In this document: positions 1 to 9,432 of the stretch, one piece after another
Position numbering within the stretch: position 1 is the first letter of the stretch
Layout of the letters: every line of letters starts with the position of its first letter
From: Pseudomonas cichorii
Lineage (GTDB): Bacteria; Pseudomonadota; Gammaproteobacteria; Pseudomonadales; Pseudomonadaceae
Assembly: GCF_015471405.1 (NCBI RefSeq)
Contig: NZ_BLVZ01000024.1
Span: 1 to 63,413 of the forward strand
Direction of reading: 5' to 3'
DNA length: 63,413 bases
Notes under the pieces: generated by a model
Databases searched by the model: none
Seen by the model: the letters and a program-made list of their open reading frames with translations, nothing else
What the model was told of the DNA's origin: nothing
Translations under genes and position numbers: made by a program

Positions 1-2874
1 ACCGAGAGTGACTGGCTGCTGGTGGAAGTCGAGGATGAGCCGGAGCTGCAACTGCGTGAATTGCCCCTGACCAATACCTATCAATACGATGACTGGGGTG
101 AACAGCGCAGTGTCACCGGCCCGGACGGGATTTCCCGGATTGCCGAAACGGATCCGATACGCAAGACCGTGCGTAACTGGGTGCAGAGCAGCGATACGCC
201 AGCAAAGATCAGTAACCTGACTGAAACCAAAAGCAACCGGTTCGGCAAACCCGAATGGTCCAGAACACTGGATGCTGCTGACATCCTTATAGGCCAGACG
301 GATTATGCCTATGACGGCCTGGGGCGCTGTATCCAGAAAGTCGATGCGCTCAGACGCAGCACAAGCTTCGGTTACGACGCCCTGTCACGGGTCATCAGCA
401 CCACCCTCCCCGACCTGACCGTGATCGAAAAGGATTATGCGTTACACAGCAGCGATGCCTTGCCGACAAGAATCTGCGCCAGGCCAGACAAGGCAACAGA
501 ATCCATTCTGCTGGGTGAACAACAGTTCGATGGACTGAATCGCGCGACACACGTCAGCGTCGGCCCTCGTACCACCACCCTGGTCTACAAGGGCGGACAG
601 ATGCAGGTGGATGAATGCATCACTCCCGCCAGGCACTCCATTCATTATGAATACAGCCTGGGCCTGAGCGATCAGCCAGTGCGCACCATCGCCGAGAGTG
701 AACAGGCCGACTTTACCTATGACTTCAAGACGGCCGCCTTGATGACCTCGCAAAACAGTCGCAGCCGTACCGAGTTCGATTACAACCTGAACGGCGGATT
801 GAAAGCGGAACGCCGCGTGGAAGACGGAGTGACACGGGAAACCCTGCATACGGCTTCCTTTGGCGGACGGGCGTTGAGCCGCCAGGAGCCAGGCGGGCTG
901 ACGTCAGTCTATGAGTACGATCAGCTCGGCCGCGCCCGGTCAGTGAAACAGGAGCAGTTGCAGGCCGGATTCACCTGGTCCAGCCTGGGTCGGTTGCAGA
1001 GTATTCTCACGACGGATACAGGCAGTGGCAACACGTTACAGACCAGCCTGCAATACAACGATCAGGGACAGGAAACCGAGCGTACCCTTGAACTGAGCGG
1101 CCACGATACCCGCACGATTACCCAGACATGGCGCAAGGACGGCAGGCTGACGTCCAGGCATCTGAAAACCGCCGACCGCTCATTGCTCGATGAAACCTTC
1201 GATTACGACGAACGCGGCCGCCTCGTGCTGTATGCCTGTACCGGAGAAACGCTGCCACAGGATCGTTATGGCAACGGGATCAGCGAGCAACATTTCGATT
1301 TCGATGCGCTGGACAATATCACTGAAGTACTCAGCACCTTTATCGATGGCAGCACCGATCAGGCATTGTTCGGCTTTGCCATTGATGATCCGACGCAACT
1401 GGTCAGCATCACCCACACTCACCCGGACTACCCTGCCAGCATCACGCTGGATTACGACGCCGATGGCAATCTGTTGCACGACGAAAATGCTCAGCTACTG
1501 GCTTATGACACTCAGAGCCGCTTGCTGGGTGTAACCGCAACAGATGGCACAGCGGCAGCGCAATACCGCTATGACTCGCACAACCAACTGGTTGGCGTCA
1601 GTCAAGGCAGTCAAATCGAGGCGCTGCGTTTCTATCAGGGCGAACGCTTGAGCAGCAGTATTCAGGGCAACGAAACCACCTGTTATCTGTATGGCGACAA
1701 TCAACCGCTGGGGCAGCAGACCCTCGGCGATGGGGCAAAGACCCTGTTATTCATGACCGACGCCAAGCAAAGCCTGCTCGGCGAAAGCCAGCAGGCCGAT
1801 CTGCGCACGGCGGTGTACAGCGCCTATGGGGAACGCAGCAGTGACGATGGCATGCGTAACCTGCTGGGCTTCAATGGTGAAGTGCGCGATGAGGTCAGCG
1901 GCTGGTATCTGCTGGGCCGTGGCTACCGAGCCTATAACCCGATACTGATGCGTTTCCATAGCCCCGACAGCCTCAGCCCGTTCGGCGCTGGCGGGCTCAA
2001 CCCTTATGTCTATTGCCTGGGCGACCCGATCGGCTTCGTCGACCCCACCGGGCATATGTCCCGTGGTCTGTTTCTGGGGCTCAATATCGCAGGCCTGGTG
2101 CTGGGGATCATTGGCACCGTTGCGACCGGTGGAGTGGCTGCGCCGGCATTGACCATGCAGTTCGGCATGTTCGCGGTTGCCCAGACGGCGGGGGTTGCGG
2201 CGGTGGTGACAGGCGGGATCGGAGCTTATACCCCGGATACACAGGCCAAGAAAGTGCTGGGTATAACAAGCACTGTGCTGGGGATCATATCGACTCTGGC
2301 GGGTGCGGCGACACTTTTTACGAAGGAGTCAAAGTGGTTTTCCGTCGGGATGTCAGAAGCAGCACCTGAGGGAGTAGCTCCTGTTGCAGCCTCCAGGGCT
2401 TCCGAAAGCCTTCCTGACCTCACAAACAACTTCAGAATGCAACAAAACCCTTTATATAACGGGGATAACGCCTTTCAATTTCCTGAATTAACCTTACCCG
2501 AAGGCACAAACGCAAACGTATTAGGTGTTCAACCTCCAGCCTCATTACCAGCTTCAACCAGTAATTCAATTTCAGCATCATTACCAGCCTCAACCAGAAG
2601 TTCCATTTCACCTCCACCTCCACCTCCACCTCCACCTCCACCACCGCCAGCAGCAACACCATTGAGAGATTCCATCTCTGCTACAGCATCACTCTCCAGA
2701 CGGGGAAGCACTAGCAGTACGACATTACAAGCTTCTCCGAGCACTACAGATCCAGACATTCCACCACTTCTCAAGTTCTTTCAAGCTAATGGCAGTAGGT
2801 TCGGAAGATTCTTGACATTTGAAAGTGCACCAAGCAGATTAGTTACCAACATCAGAGCACTAAGAGTCATATAA
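1..2874 (+). CDS. Rhs/YD-repeat protein, 5' partial, with proline-rich variable C-terminal tip
   Basis: The reading frame is open from base 1, so the true start lies upstream; an internal GTG at 22 is not convincing. About 670 visible residues consist of YD-type repeats (YDGLGR, YDALSR, YDQLGR, YDERGR, YDADGN). They end in an Rhs core whose hallmark is RGYRAYNPILMRF followed by DPTGH near base 2050. Rhs and TccC-like shells form a hollow cage around a variable C-terminal toxin. Here the last 276 residues hold a glycine-rich hydrophobic stretch (2056-2320), a Ser/Thr/Pro linker with two similar 12-residue units (SLPASTSNSISA-like), 13 prolines in a row and an unrecognised tail. The tail is visibly richer in A+T than the core, suggesting module exchange. 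I cannot name a toxin activity, and no immunity gene follows on the same strand. Confidence 0.85.
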   Translation, partial: TESDWLLVEVEDEPELQLRELPLTNTYQYDDWGEQRSVTGPDGISRIAETDPIRKTVRNWVQSSDTPAKISNLTETKSNRFGKPEWSRTLDAADILIGQTDYAYDGLGRCIQKVDALRRSTSFGYDALSRVISTTLPDLTVIEKDYALHSSDALPTRICARPDKATESILLGEQQFDGLNRATHVSVGPRTTTLVYKGGQMQVDECITPARHSIHYEYSLGLSDQPVRTIAESEQADFTYDFKTAALMTSQNSRSRTEFDYNLNGGLKAERRVEDGVTRETLHTASFGGRALSRQEPGGLTSVYEYDQLGRARSVKQEQLQAGFTWSSLGRLQSILTTDTGSGNTLQTSLQYNDQGQETERTLELSGHDTRTITQTWRKDGRLTSRHLKTADRSLLDETFDYDERGRLVLYACTGETLPQDRYGNGISEQHFDFDALDNITEVLSTFIDGSTDQALFGFAIDDPTQLVSITHTHPDYPASITLDYDADGNLLHDENAQLLAYDTQSRLLGVTATDGTAAAQYRYDSHNQLVGVSQGSQIEALRFYQGERLSSSIQGNETTCYLYGDNQPLGQQTLGDGAKTLLFMTDAKQSLLGESQQADLRTAVYSAYGERSSDDGMRNLLGFNGEVRDEVSGWYLLGRGYRAYNPILMRFHSPDSLSPFGAGGLNPYVYCLGDPIGFVDPTGHMSRGLFLGLNIAGLVLGIIGTVATGGVAAPALTMQFGMFAVAQTAGVAAVVTGGIGAYTPDTQAKKVLGITSTVLGIISTLAGAATLFTKESKWFSVGMSEAAPEGVAPVAASRASESLPDLTNNFRMQQNPLYNGDNAFQFPELTLPEGTNANVLGVQPPASLPASTSNSISASLPASTRSSISPPPPPPPPPPPPPAATPLRDSISATASLSRRGSTSSTTLQASPSTTDPDIPPLLKFFQANGSRFGRFLTFESAPSRLVTNIRALRVI
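2611..2640 (+). repeat. In-frame hexanucleotide repeat (CCTCCA)x5
   Basis: Five exact copies of CCTCCA encode ten of the 13 consecutive prolines of the Rhs tip. Because the unit is six bases long, slippage would change linker length without shifting the frame. Confidence 0.9.
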
Positions 2875-2890
2875 AAATCAAAATAACCAG

Positions 2891-2917
2891 TCAGCCCCGA
2901 CCAAAAGTCGGGGCTGA
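2891..2917. terminator. Hairpin between convergent genes
   Basis: Perfect 11-bp stem TCAGCCCCGAC / GTCGGGGCTGA with a five-base loop, lying between the stop of the Rhs gene and the stop of the leftward Ig-like gene. Neither side has a strong T-run, so termination in both directions is inferred from position and stem strength. Confidence 0.65.
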
Positions 2918-2921
2918 TCTC

Positions 2922-4376
2922 TCAAGCCACCAATGTCAACTCCTGCGGCCTGAACACTCTATAAGACAACCCTCCATCGAAACTCACTTCAATATATACC
3001 GAGAAGACCGCATTGAGTTTCAACTGTTCCAGAAACGAACGAACCAGCACGGCATCGACTCTCTCTGCAACGATCTCACTTGAAGTTACCTCACGCGCCT
3101 TGAACATGTCGAAGTACAGATCGCCCCCCGTATTCTTGTCCACTCCCTCTGCCCGCATATTCATCTTTTGCTTCTCGGCCATAAACACCCATGCCCGGGT
3201 GAAGAAGTCTGCTCCACCGGCGGGTACTGCAGAAAGACGAAGTGTCTCCGGTGTCCCGCTTGCCTGTTCGCATTGTGGCTGGGGAAACCGGGCATCGGGA
3301 ATCGGCAGGATGGTCAGCAGATACTTCCCGGACTCTTCAACCTTGCCACCCTGATGGGTCAAGGTGTAATACACCTCGACTTCTCTGCCTGAACCTATAT
3401 TGCCGGGTACTGCGATAGCCGGTATTCCATACTCAAGACCACCCGCCGCGATGGGGGTAGTTGTGACGTGGCTGGCCTCGGGAGTAATACCGGTCCAGTA
3501 GACCGTGAGCAGGTCGGAGGGCTGCAGATCGATTTCCGAGGGGATGACCACCACGGCCCCATCCGTGACGAGCATCGGGTCCAGTGTTCCCTTGCCACCG
3601 CCTGCTGGCAGCGATTTCCTGACCGAAGGCATCAGCAACGGAATCGGCTGCGCATCCACGGACAGCAGTGCGGCGCGAGACAATACACTGAGGTTTCCGG
3701 CCCGGTCCTGAACTTCATAGGTCGCATACCGCTGGCCATCGCCACCGGCAACAATCACATCGCCATCGATTGCGATGTCCAGGCTCATATCGACCAAGCT
3801 CAAGGTCTTCTCACCCGCCAGCAGAGAACCAACCGGTGCTTGCTCCCAATACCAACTGATGGTGTCGCCGGGCCGATGGGGGGAATAGGTGGGGACAGTG
3901 GCCGGAAGTGTATTGTTGTGCTCCTCCAGATAACGGGCCGTGACCCTGTTACCGATCAGATCGGGAAGAAAAGCCAGCGGGTCTTTATTGCCGGCAAGCG
4001 TGGCAGGAGTCCTGTCGATGGTAAGGGTGACGGGATCGGAGTCGTTAGTGTTGCCGGTTGAAAGCGTGACCTTGTAAAACAACTGGTGCGTACCTTCAAT
4101 CAATTCAGCCAGAGGAATCTCCGCAAACAGAGTGTCTGGATCAGTGATGGGCGTCGTGAATGTCTTTACAGCCACTTCCCGGCCATCCCAGTTCAGCACG
4201 ACCCTTTCATTGCGGCCCGGTGCTGGATCGCTTCCGCCCCATAAGGGAAATGTTACTTTCAGGTCTCTTTGCAATGCCGCCAGAGGCAGAAGATTGGTTT
4301 CTCCTCCCGGAATGTCCGGCAAAGTCTCTGGCACTACTGGCGGGCTCAAGTTCGCTAAAAAATCAGTCGCATCCAT
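2922..4376 (-). CDS. Ig-like repeat protein A (function unknown)
   Basis: 484 residues if translation starts at the ATG ending at 4376, which has GGGAG nine bases upstream; an in-frame GTG at 4421 would add 15 residues but has poor spacing. There is no signal peptide, membrane segment or lipobox. The sequence is rich in Pro, Thr and Val and shows beta-sandwich-like modules. A TLTIDRTP motif (about residues 117-124) is shared with the neighbouring protein, and later modules have the pattern L-x-V-Y-W-x-G. It lies 85 bases downstream of the neighbour on the same strand, so the two probably form one transcript. It converges on the Rhs gene. I do not recognise a named family beyond bacterial Ig-like; partner, adhesin or structural roles are guesses. 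Confidence 0.75.
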   Translation of the reverse strand: MDATDFLANLSPPVVPETLPDIPGGETNLLPLAALQRDLKVTFPLWGGSDPAPGRNERVVLNWDGREVAVKTFTTPITDPDTLFAEIPLAELIEGTHQLFYKVTLSTGNTNDSDPVTLTIDRTPATLAGNKDPLAFLPDLIGNRVTARYLEEHNNTLPATVPTYSPHRPGDTISWYWEQAPVGSLLAGEKTLSLVDMSLDIAIDGDVIVAGGDGQRYATYEVQDRAGNLSVLSRAALLSVDAQPIPLLMPSVRKSLPAGGGKGTLDPMLVTDGAVVVIPSEIDLQPSDLLTVYWTGITPEASHVTTTPIAAGGLEYGIPAIAVPGNIGSGREVEVYYTLTHQGGKVEESGKYLLTILPIPDARFPQPQCEQASGTPETLRLSAVPAGGADFFTRAWVFMAEKQKMNMRAEGVDKNTGGDLYFDMFKAREVTSSEIVAERVDAVLVRSFLEQLKLNAVFSVYIEVSFDGGLSYRVFRPQELTLVA

Positions 4377-4461
4377 ATCGCGTTTCTCCCATATAACCTG
4401 CCAGGGAATATAATCGGCCACACCCCTTGCGCGCAGACACGCAAGTTGTCGGCCTCACACT

Positions 4462-6471
4462 TCATGGTTTGGGTTCTGGCGGCGGCACTACGCACGTTAG
4501 ATCCTCACCCGGGATAAGAAGCGAGACATACTGCTTCGCAGGCATTGGATTAGCCGGGACAGGCGTACCACCGCCCGCGGGTGTTACGGTATAAGTAACT
4601 TCCGTAAACCCCCTTTTGATCGGCAAGATATGATCAACGTAGGGTTCCACAAGAAACAGGAAACCATTGTCCACCTCCTCCTGCTTCAACGGCGGATGAA
4701 CATGGGTAAATCGGGTAGCAGGAATGGCCGTGGTGCCATCGAGCTCATACCCCTGCCATACCGCAATCACCTCATCACCGACGGCTAGGTCTTTATCTGC
4801 TGGAATCTGCACCCTGAAACCAAACTTTGCAGTCGGATCGTTATAATCTTCCGAGCGCAGGGAAATGCATGAAAGCGTCCCGTTGCCCAGATCATCCACG
4901 AAGACATCGGGAAAAGTGGCAGGCTCGAAACTGATCCGCAAGACATCGACATTGACTGGCGTAGGAGGAGAACTCTGGGGGTTATTGCCGTTATCACTGT
5001 TGATGGTGTAATACATCGGCAGTGCCGGGTTATTGGCCTGGGGTTCAATGGCTGTCCAGGGAATGGTAAAACTGATCGGGTCCCCTGGTTTTTCATTTGC
5101 TACCGTGAACTCATACACCGGAGTTTCCTGAGTGCCCCAATACAGTTTCAATACCTCAGTAGGCAATACAGGCGTATATAACGTCGTGGTTGCATTAATG
5201 TCCTTACCGTCGTCGGAGGGTGTAAGGTGATCCTGCCCACCATCGGCCCCGGTCAGATGCACTTGCGCAAGTGTCGGATTAACGGGGTCGGGCTCATCGG
5301 GATTCCCCGGGCCAATGGTCGAAAAGTCAACATCGATACCCAGAGTCAAGGGTGCATCGGGGAATAACAGCGTCCCACGACTGACCTGGTAACTGACCTC
5401 CAAAGGTTTTTCGCCAGGCCCCAGATACTCAGCCTTCAGAGTCCCCCAAGGCACAGTGACATACACATCACGAGGCATGGACCCAGGCTCAACAGGAGCC
5501 AGATCAGTTCCACCCCATTTCACTCGAACAAGCGTACTTGCAGGATTATTGAACGCAGGAACAAGCACGGTGACACCCATATGCGCATCGGCCAGGTCCA
5601 CCAATGGCCCTAATGGAACCTCCGGTGGCTGAAGATCGGCAGGCAGCGCCCCCAGCTGCACATCCACTACAGTAATCTGGGAAACGGCACTCACATTTCC
5701 GGCCTTGTCTGTCAACCAGTACACAGCCAGCGTAGGGCCATTGACCTTGTCTTCGATAAAGGATTTCTGGATAGGAATTTTCCGGTCCGCCGGGATCACC
5801 ACCGGGCCGAAAGCTGGGTTCGGAGCGTTAGGCGAATCTGGCATTCCCGGCCCCCAATACACCACGACCTGGTCCTCGTCGGTAATCCCTGGATAGTCCG
5901 GCAGCGTACAGACAAACTCAGTCACTCCCCCCGCAAAAGTCTCGTCAGTAATAAAGTCTGCCGGGACAATCAATGCCGTGGGGAATGCAAGGGCTGGATC
6001 CGGATTGAAATAAGGCGGAGTCCTGTCAATCGTAATAGTGAGAGGACTGGAACTGTTATTAGTCCCTTCGTTTGTAAAAATTTCGTATGCAATCGTGAAT
6101 ACACCCTCATGAGGGATATTATCATGCGGAATATTCTTCTCCAGCGGAAAATCAGTTGCGTCCAGCGGCCCCATGAATCGCTTTGAATTGACATAAATGA
6201 TATAATCCTCACTATTAGTGAGTGTTAAAACAACATCTACATAACCCGTACTGACAATCGGAAGATGCCAATAAGGAATTTGCACATCAAGATCACCCAC
6301 TAAATCCTTGACACGGAGTAACCCCGGCGGCAAGCCTGCAATAATAGCGCTTACCAGCGCAGGATCAAGCAAGGCATCCGGTGAGGGATTACCTCCCCCT
6401 CTCTTCACCTGTGAACGCATATACTCGCGACGCTTCTGTATGCCTTCCGCAATTTTATGAGCATTCGACAT
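4462..6471 (-). CDS. Ig-like repeat protein B (function unknown)
   Basis: 669 residues. The start is well supported by AAGGAGAG just before the ATG. There is no signal peptide: the N-terminus is charged and helical (IQKRREYMRSQVKR), then about five beta-rich modules follow. Each module has a W-G or Y-W-G strand (VVYWGPG, VRVKWGGTD, LKLYWGTQ, IAVWQGYE) and Pro-rich linkers. TITIDRTP at residues 145-152 matches TLTIDRTP in the downstream protein, so the pair probably arose by duplication and divergence. Composition is more A+T-rich at the N-terminal end than in the surrounding core genes. Location is unclear: without a Sec signal it is cytoplasmic or uses another export route. Function unknown. 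Confidence 0.78.
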   Translation of the reverse strand: MSNAHKIAEGIQKRREYMRSQVKRGGGNPSPDALLDPALVSAIIAGLPPGLLRVKDLVGDLDVQIPYWHLPIVSTGYVDVVLTLTNSEDYIIYVNSKRFMGPLDATDFPLEKNIPHDNIPHEGVFTIAYEIFTNEGTNNSSSPLTITIDRTPPYFNPDPALAFPTALIVPADFITDETFAGGVTEFVCTLPDYPGITDEDQVVVYWGPGMPDSPNAPNPAFGPVVIPADRKIPIQKSFIEDKVNGPTLAVYWLTDKAGNVSAVSQITVVDVQLGALPADLQPPEVPLGPLVDLADAHMGVTVLVPAFNNPASTLVRVKWGGTDLAPVEPGSMPRDVYVTVPWGTLKAEYLGPGEKPLEVSYQVSRGTLLFPDAPLTLGIDVDFSTIGPGNPDEPDPVNPTLAQVHLTGADGGQDHLTPSDDGKDINATTTLYTPVLPTEVLKLYWGTQETPVYEFTVANEKPGDPISFTIPWTAIEPQANNPALPMYYTINSDNGNNPQSSPPTPVNVDVLRISFEPATFPDVFVDDLGNGTLSCISLRSEDYNDPTAKFGFRVQIPADKDLAVGDEVIAVWQGYELDGTTAIPATRFTHVHPPLKQEEVDNGFLFLVEPYVDHILPIKRGFTEVTYTVTPAGGGTPVPANPMPAKQYVSLLIPGEDLTCVVPPPEPKP

Positions 6472-6667
6472 TTCACTCTCCTTGAGTTCAACAAAAAACC
6501 TGTATACATAAGGCGAGCAGGAATGATTCGTTCAAGAGCGGCCGAGCCTCCTGTTAACACCGCCCCTGCTCGAACACCATTAAACGCCCCCCGTGAAGAG
6601 TTGGATACTGTCAGAACTGCCAGTACCCGGCAGATGAATTAAACCTTCCGATATTCGTTTCACGAAT

Positions 6668-6691
6668 AAAAAAGGGAAGCTTTCGCTTCCC
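6668..6691 (-). terminator. Rho-independent terminator of the autotransporter gene
   Basis: On the minus strand a 7-bp stem GGGAAGC / GCTTCCC with a GAAA loop is followed by TTTTTTATT, just downstream of the autotransporter stop codon. This is a textbook intrinsic terminator. Confidence 0.88.
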
Positions 6692-6710
6692 TCATGATCC
6701 ATGACAACCC

Positions 6711-8978
6711 TTACCAGTTATAACGCAACCCTATATTGGCACCCCACGGCTGCTCAAGTTTCTTGCCATTGCTGTAATCGAAATCGGCATGCAGTTGCAG
6801 GCGATCCGACATTGAAACGGCAATACCGGCACCCAGTTCACCTCGCGCCCCGGAAAGATCATTATTGAAGTCGTTGCCATTGATCTTTACACCATTGTCC
6901 TGAGAAAACTCATGCACGTAAGCGGCACGAATATAAGGCTGGGCAATCCGGCCCTCGCCCAGATCGAAATCACGACCTGCCGTAGCACCCAGCTTGCCGA
7001 CCAGTGACCGGGTATCATCACCTTCAGCCCGCATGCCGTTGTCCAGAGAATAATCCTTGCCCTCAACCATCAAGCCTGCCAGTTGCGTGTAAGGCTCGAC
7101 GAAATAGCCATCATCGAGCTTGATATGCTTGCCGAACTCGACGGAAGCCCCCACACCACTGTTGTCGTAATCGCCCTTCGACTCGGAACCATCACTCAGG
7201 CTGACATCGGCTTCATTACGAAAGCGGTTGAGCTTGAGAACACCGTCAAAGTAGTAGCCGCTGTCCTGATCGAGCCAGGTCGTATAAGCGCCGACATAGT
7301 AGCTGTTGACCTGCCCGGTGGTACCGCGATCAAGGTTCAGGTCCGACTTGCTGTAACCACCCAGCAGACCGACCAGCCACTGCCCGTCACCCCATGGCAA
7401 TGGGGCATCGGCACCAAAGGAAAGCCCTTGTTGTGTCTGTTTGTAACCGACATCGGACGCGGCCTTGGCGTCAAACTTGTTGCCATAGGTACGAATCCAG
7501 CCGCCTGGCTGCCCGCCCTTGAAACGCAACTCACCCATACGGCTGCGCAGGGTGGACAACTCGCCATACCACACAGTAGGCGCCGTATTGAACAATGCCA
7601 GTACCGCGCCAGTGCTCGAACTGACCTTGCCGGTATTGACCAGATACCAGTCGTTACCACCTTGCTGGCTGAGTTCATAAGTGTAGGTGCCCATATCTAC
7701 CGGCCCGTTGAGCAACGAGAACTGTGCGTCACCACTGGCGGTATGCACCACATGCATGGACGAGTCGGCAAGCGGATCGGAACCGGTCGCCCCCACCAGC
7801 AAGGAGTGATTGCCGGTTGCAGTACCAGTCACATCGAGAAAGTCGACTTTGCCCTGGGAGAAATCGGCGTCCATGACAAATGTGCCATTACCTGACAGAT
7901 TGCCCACCGACAACCTGTAGAACGCATCCGGCTCACCCATCTTGATGAAGCCGCCATCCATGGTCAGGTTGCTGACCGTGGAGTCTTCAACCATCACCCA
8001 CCTCGCAGCACTATTGATCGCCAGGCTGCTGAGGTTTTCAAGACGGCCCGTCAGAACGGAGTTATTGGAGAGTGCAACATTTGCAGTACTGCCCGCTTCA
8101 GCGATCACGTCGCCCGTCAGGGTGCTCTGGTCCAGGCTCAAATCCAGCTTGCCACTGTCAGTGACCTGAACATTTCCCGCAAGCGCACTGCCTGATACAT
8201 CCATTGTGGCCGTAGCGCCATTGACCTCGAGAATATTCCCGTTCCCCCCCGTCAGACTTGAGCCGTTCTTTACAATGATGTTCGTCAAGTCAGTGCTGCC
8301 AAAAGGGGGATCAACAACGATTGCAGCACCTGTCTGCCCAATGACCTGGCTGTTGTCCAGTTCGATGAAAGGATTACCAGGGCCCGAAACATCACGACTT
8401 TGAGTGACGTTGATACCGTTTACGGCCCCGGAAATGACCGTACCGTTAGTGGCCCTCAACTCCCCGTTGAACATGTGAACCCCAACGCCATTGGCACCCG
8501 TGCCACTGACCTGACTTCCCGAGAGCGTCACAGTGCTCCCTGCCAACATATCAATGCCTATTTCATTTGCGCTCACGATAGTGCCATTCATCAGCGCATT
8601 GGCGGCAGTTACGCGCATGCCAATAAGTGCATTTGCCCCCCCGATACTGCCGCCAATGAAGTTCCCTGCACCGCCCAGAAAACTGATGGCAATACCTAAG
8701 ATAGCCCCCTCACCCGTCACCTGCGTATCCGTAAAGTTCAGCGCACCGCCGTGCTCCACTCTTATATAAGTAGCCTTGGCACCATCGGCATTAAGCACCC
8801 CTCCATTCATGACAAACCACTCAGTCTTATAGTAAGTGCTATCGATATACCTGGGGCCTCCAATAACGGTTTCCGCCAGAGCGGCACCATGATAGCCAAA
8901 TAACATCAACGGAGTAATCCACAGTGTTCGCAATGCTCTGCCTGAAGCAGCAGACTTCGACGAATTATAAAAAAACAT
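6711..8978 (-). CDS. Autotransporter with pertactin-like passenger and beta-barrel
   Basis: 755 residues. A signal peptide with an extended charged N-region (residues 1 to about 36, ending ALAE) is followed by a passenger to about residue 460. The passenger is rich in Gly, Asn, Ser, Thr and Val with short repeating turns (GSTVTLSGSQVSGTGANGVG-like), as in right-handed beta-helices. From about GGWIRTYGNKFDA onward is a 12-strand-type beta-barrel ending in NIGLRYNW, with the terminal aromatic residue needed for outer-membrane insertion. It is a classical type Va autotransporter. I see no serine-protease or lipase motif, so a surface adhesin or biofilm role is more likely than an enzyme. The ATG has AAGGAA nine bases upstream. 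The gene has its own terminator and stands alone. Confidence 0.88.
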   Translation of the reverse strand: MFFYNSSKSAASGRALRTLWITPLMLFGYHGAALAETVIGGPRYIDSTYYKTEWFVMNGGVLNADGAKATYIRVEHGGALNFTDTQVTGEGAILGIAISFLGGAGNFIGGSIGGANALIGMRVTAANALMNGTIVSANEIGIDMLAGSTVTLSGSQVSGTGANGVGVHMFNGELRATNGTVISGAVNGINVTQSRDVSGPGNPFIELDNSQVIGQTGAAIVVDPPFGSTDLTNIIVKNGSSLTGGNGNILEVNGATATMDVSGSALAGNVQVTDSGKLDLSLDQSTLTGDVIAEAGSTANVALSNNSVLTGRLENLSSLAINSAARWVMVEDSTVSNLTMDGGFIKMGEPDAFYRLSVGNLSGNGTFVMDADFSQGKVDFLDVTGTATGNHSLLVGATGSDPLADSSMHVVHTASGDAQFSLLNGPVDMGTYTYELSQQGGNDWYLVNTGKVSSSTGAVLALFNTAPTVWYGELSTLRSRMGELRFKGGQPGGWIRTYGNKFDAKAASDVGYKQTQQGLSFGADAPLPWGDGQWLVGLLGGYSKSDLNLDRGTTGQVNSYYVGAYTTWLDQDSGYYFDGVLKLNRFRNEADVSLSDGSESKGDYDNSGVGASVEFGKHIKLDDGYFVEPYTQLAGLMVEGKDYSLDNGMRAEGDDTRSLVGKLGATAGRDFDLGEGRIAQPYIRAAYVHEFSQDNGVKINGNDFNNDLSGARGELGAGIAVSMSDRLQLHADFDYSNGKKLEQPWGANIGLRYNW

Positions 8979-9432
8979 GACTTATTCCTTCGTTTTATAA
9001 AAGCGACAACGACAATGCGTACGTCATCAACGGCGCCGAAGAATAACAATACAAAACCTATAATCATGTAGGACCTTTCCTAGAGGAATGTAGCCTTATT
9101 CCCACGAACAAAAGATAAATAAACGATGAAGAGCCAATCAATTCACAATAAAAAAAGCAGGCTTATCCCTTTCAAGAATAACTGAATCATTTCATTAACA
9201 TTCTCTTCCTAGATTCATACAAGCTATTCAAATCAGCGATAAAGCACTTGTACATCACGACCTGGGACACGATGGAATTAGTTGTAAAGCTGCCTTTACA
9301 GTCAAATGATCATTTCCATCAAAATACTTCTTCAGGACAAGAATACAGCCCGTTTCCCAAACAGAGTACTAGGAGATACTGGCACTTGAGCCTTAGAATC
9401 ACCCACCCGATACTGCCGACCGATTTCTGCGA
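8979..9432. other. AT-rich intergenic region between divergent autotransporter and pabB
   Basis: 454 bases, clearly more A+T-rich than the neighbours, between two divergent starts. It must hold the autotransporter promoter and probably the pabB promoter. A rightward open frame from 9248 overlaps pabB in another frame and has no family features. No repeat, RNA gene or clear operator was seen. Confidence 0.6.
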
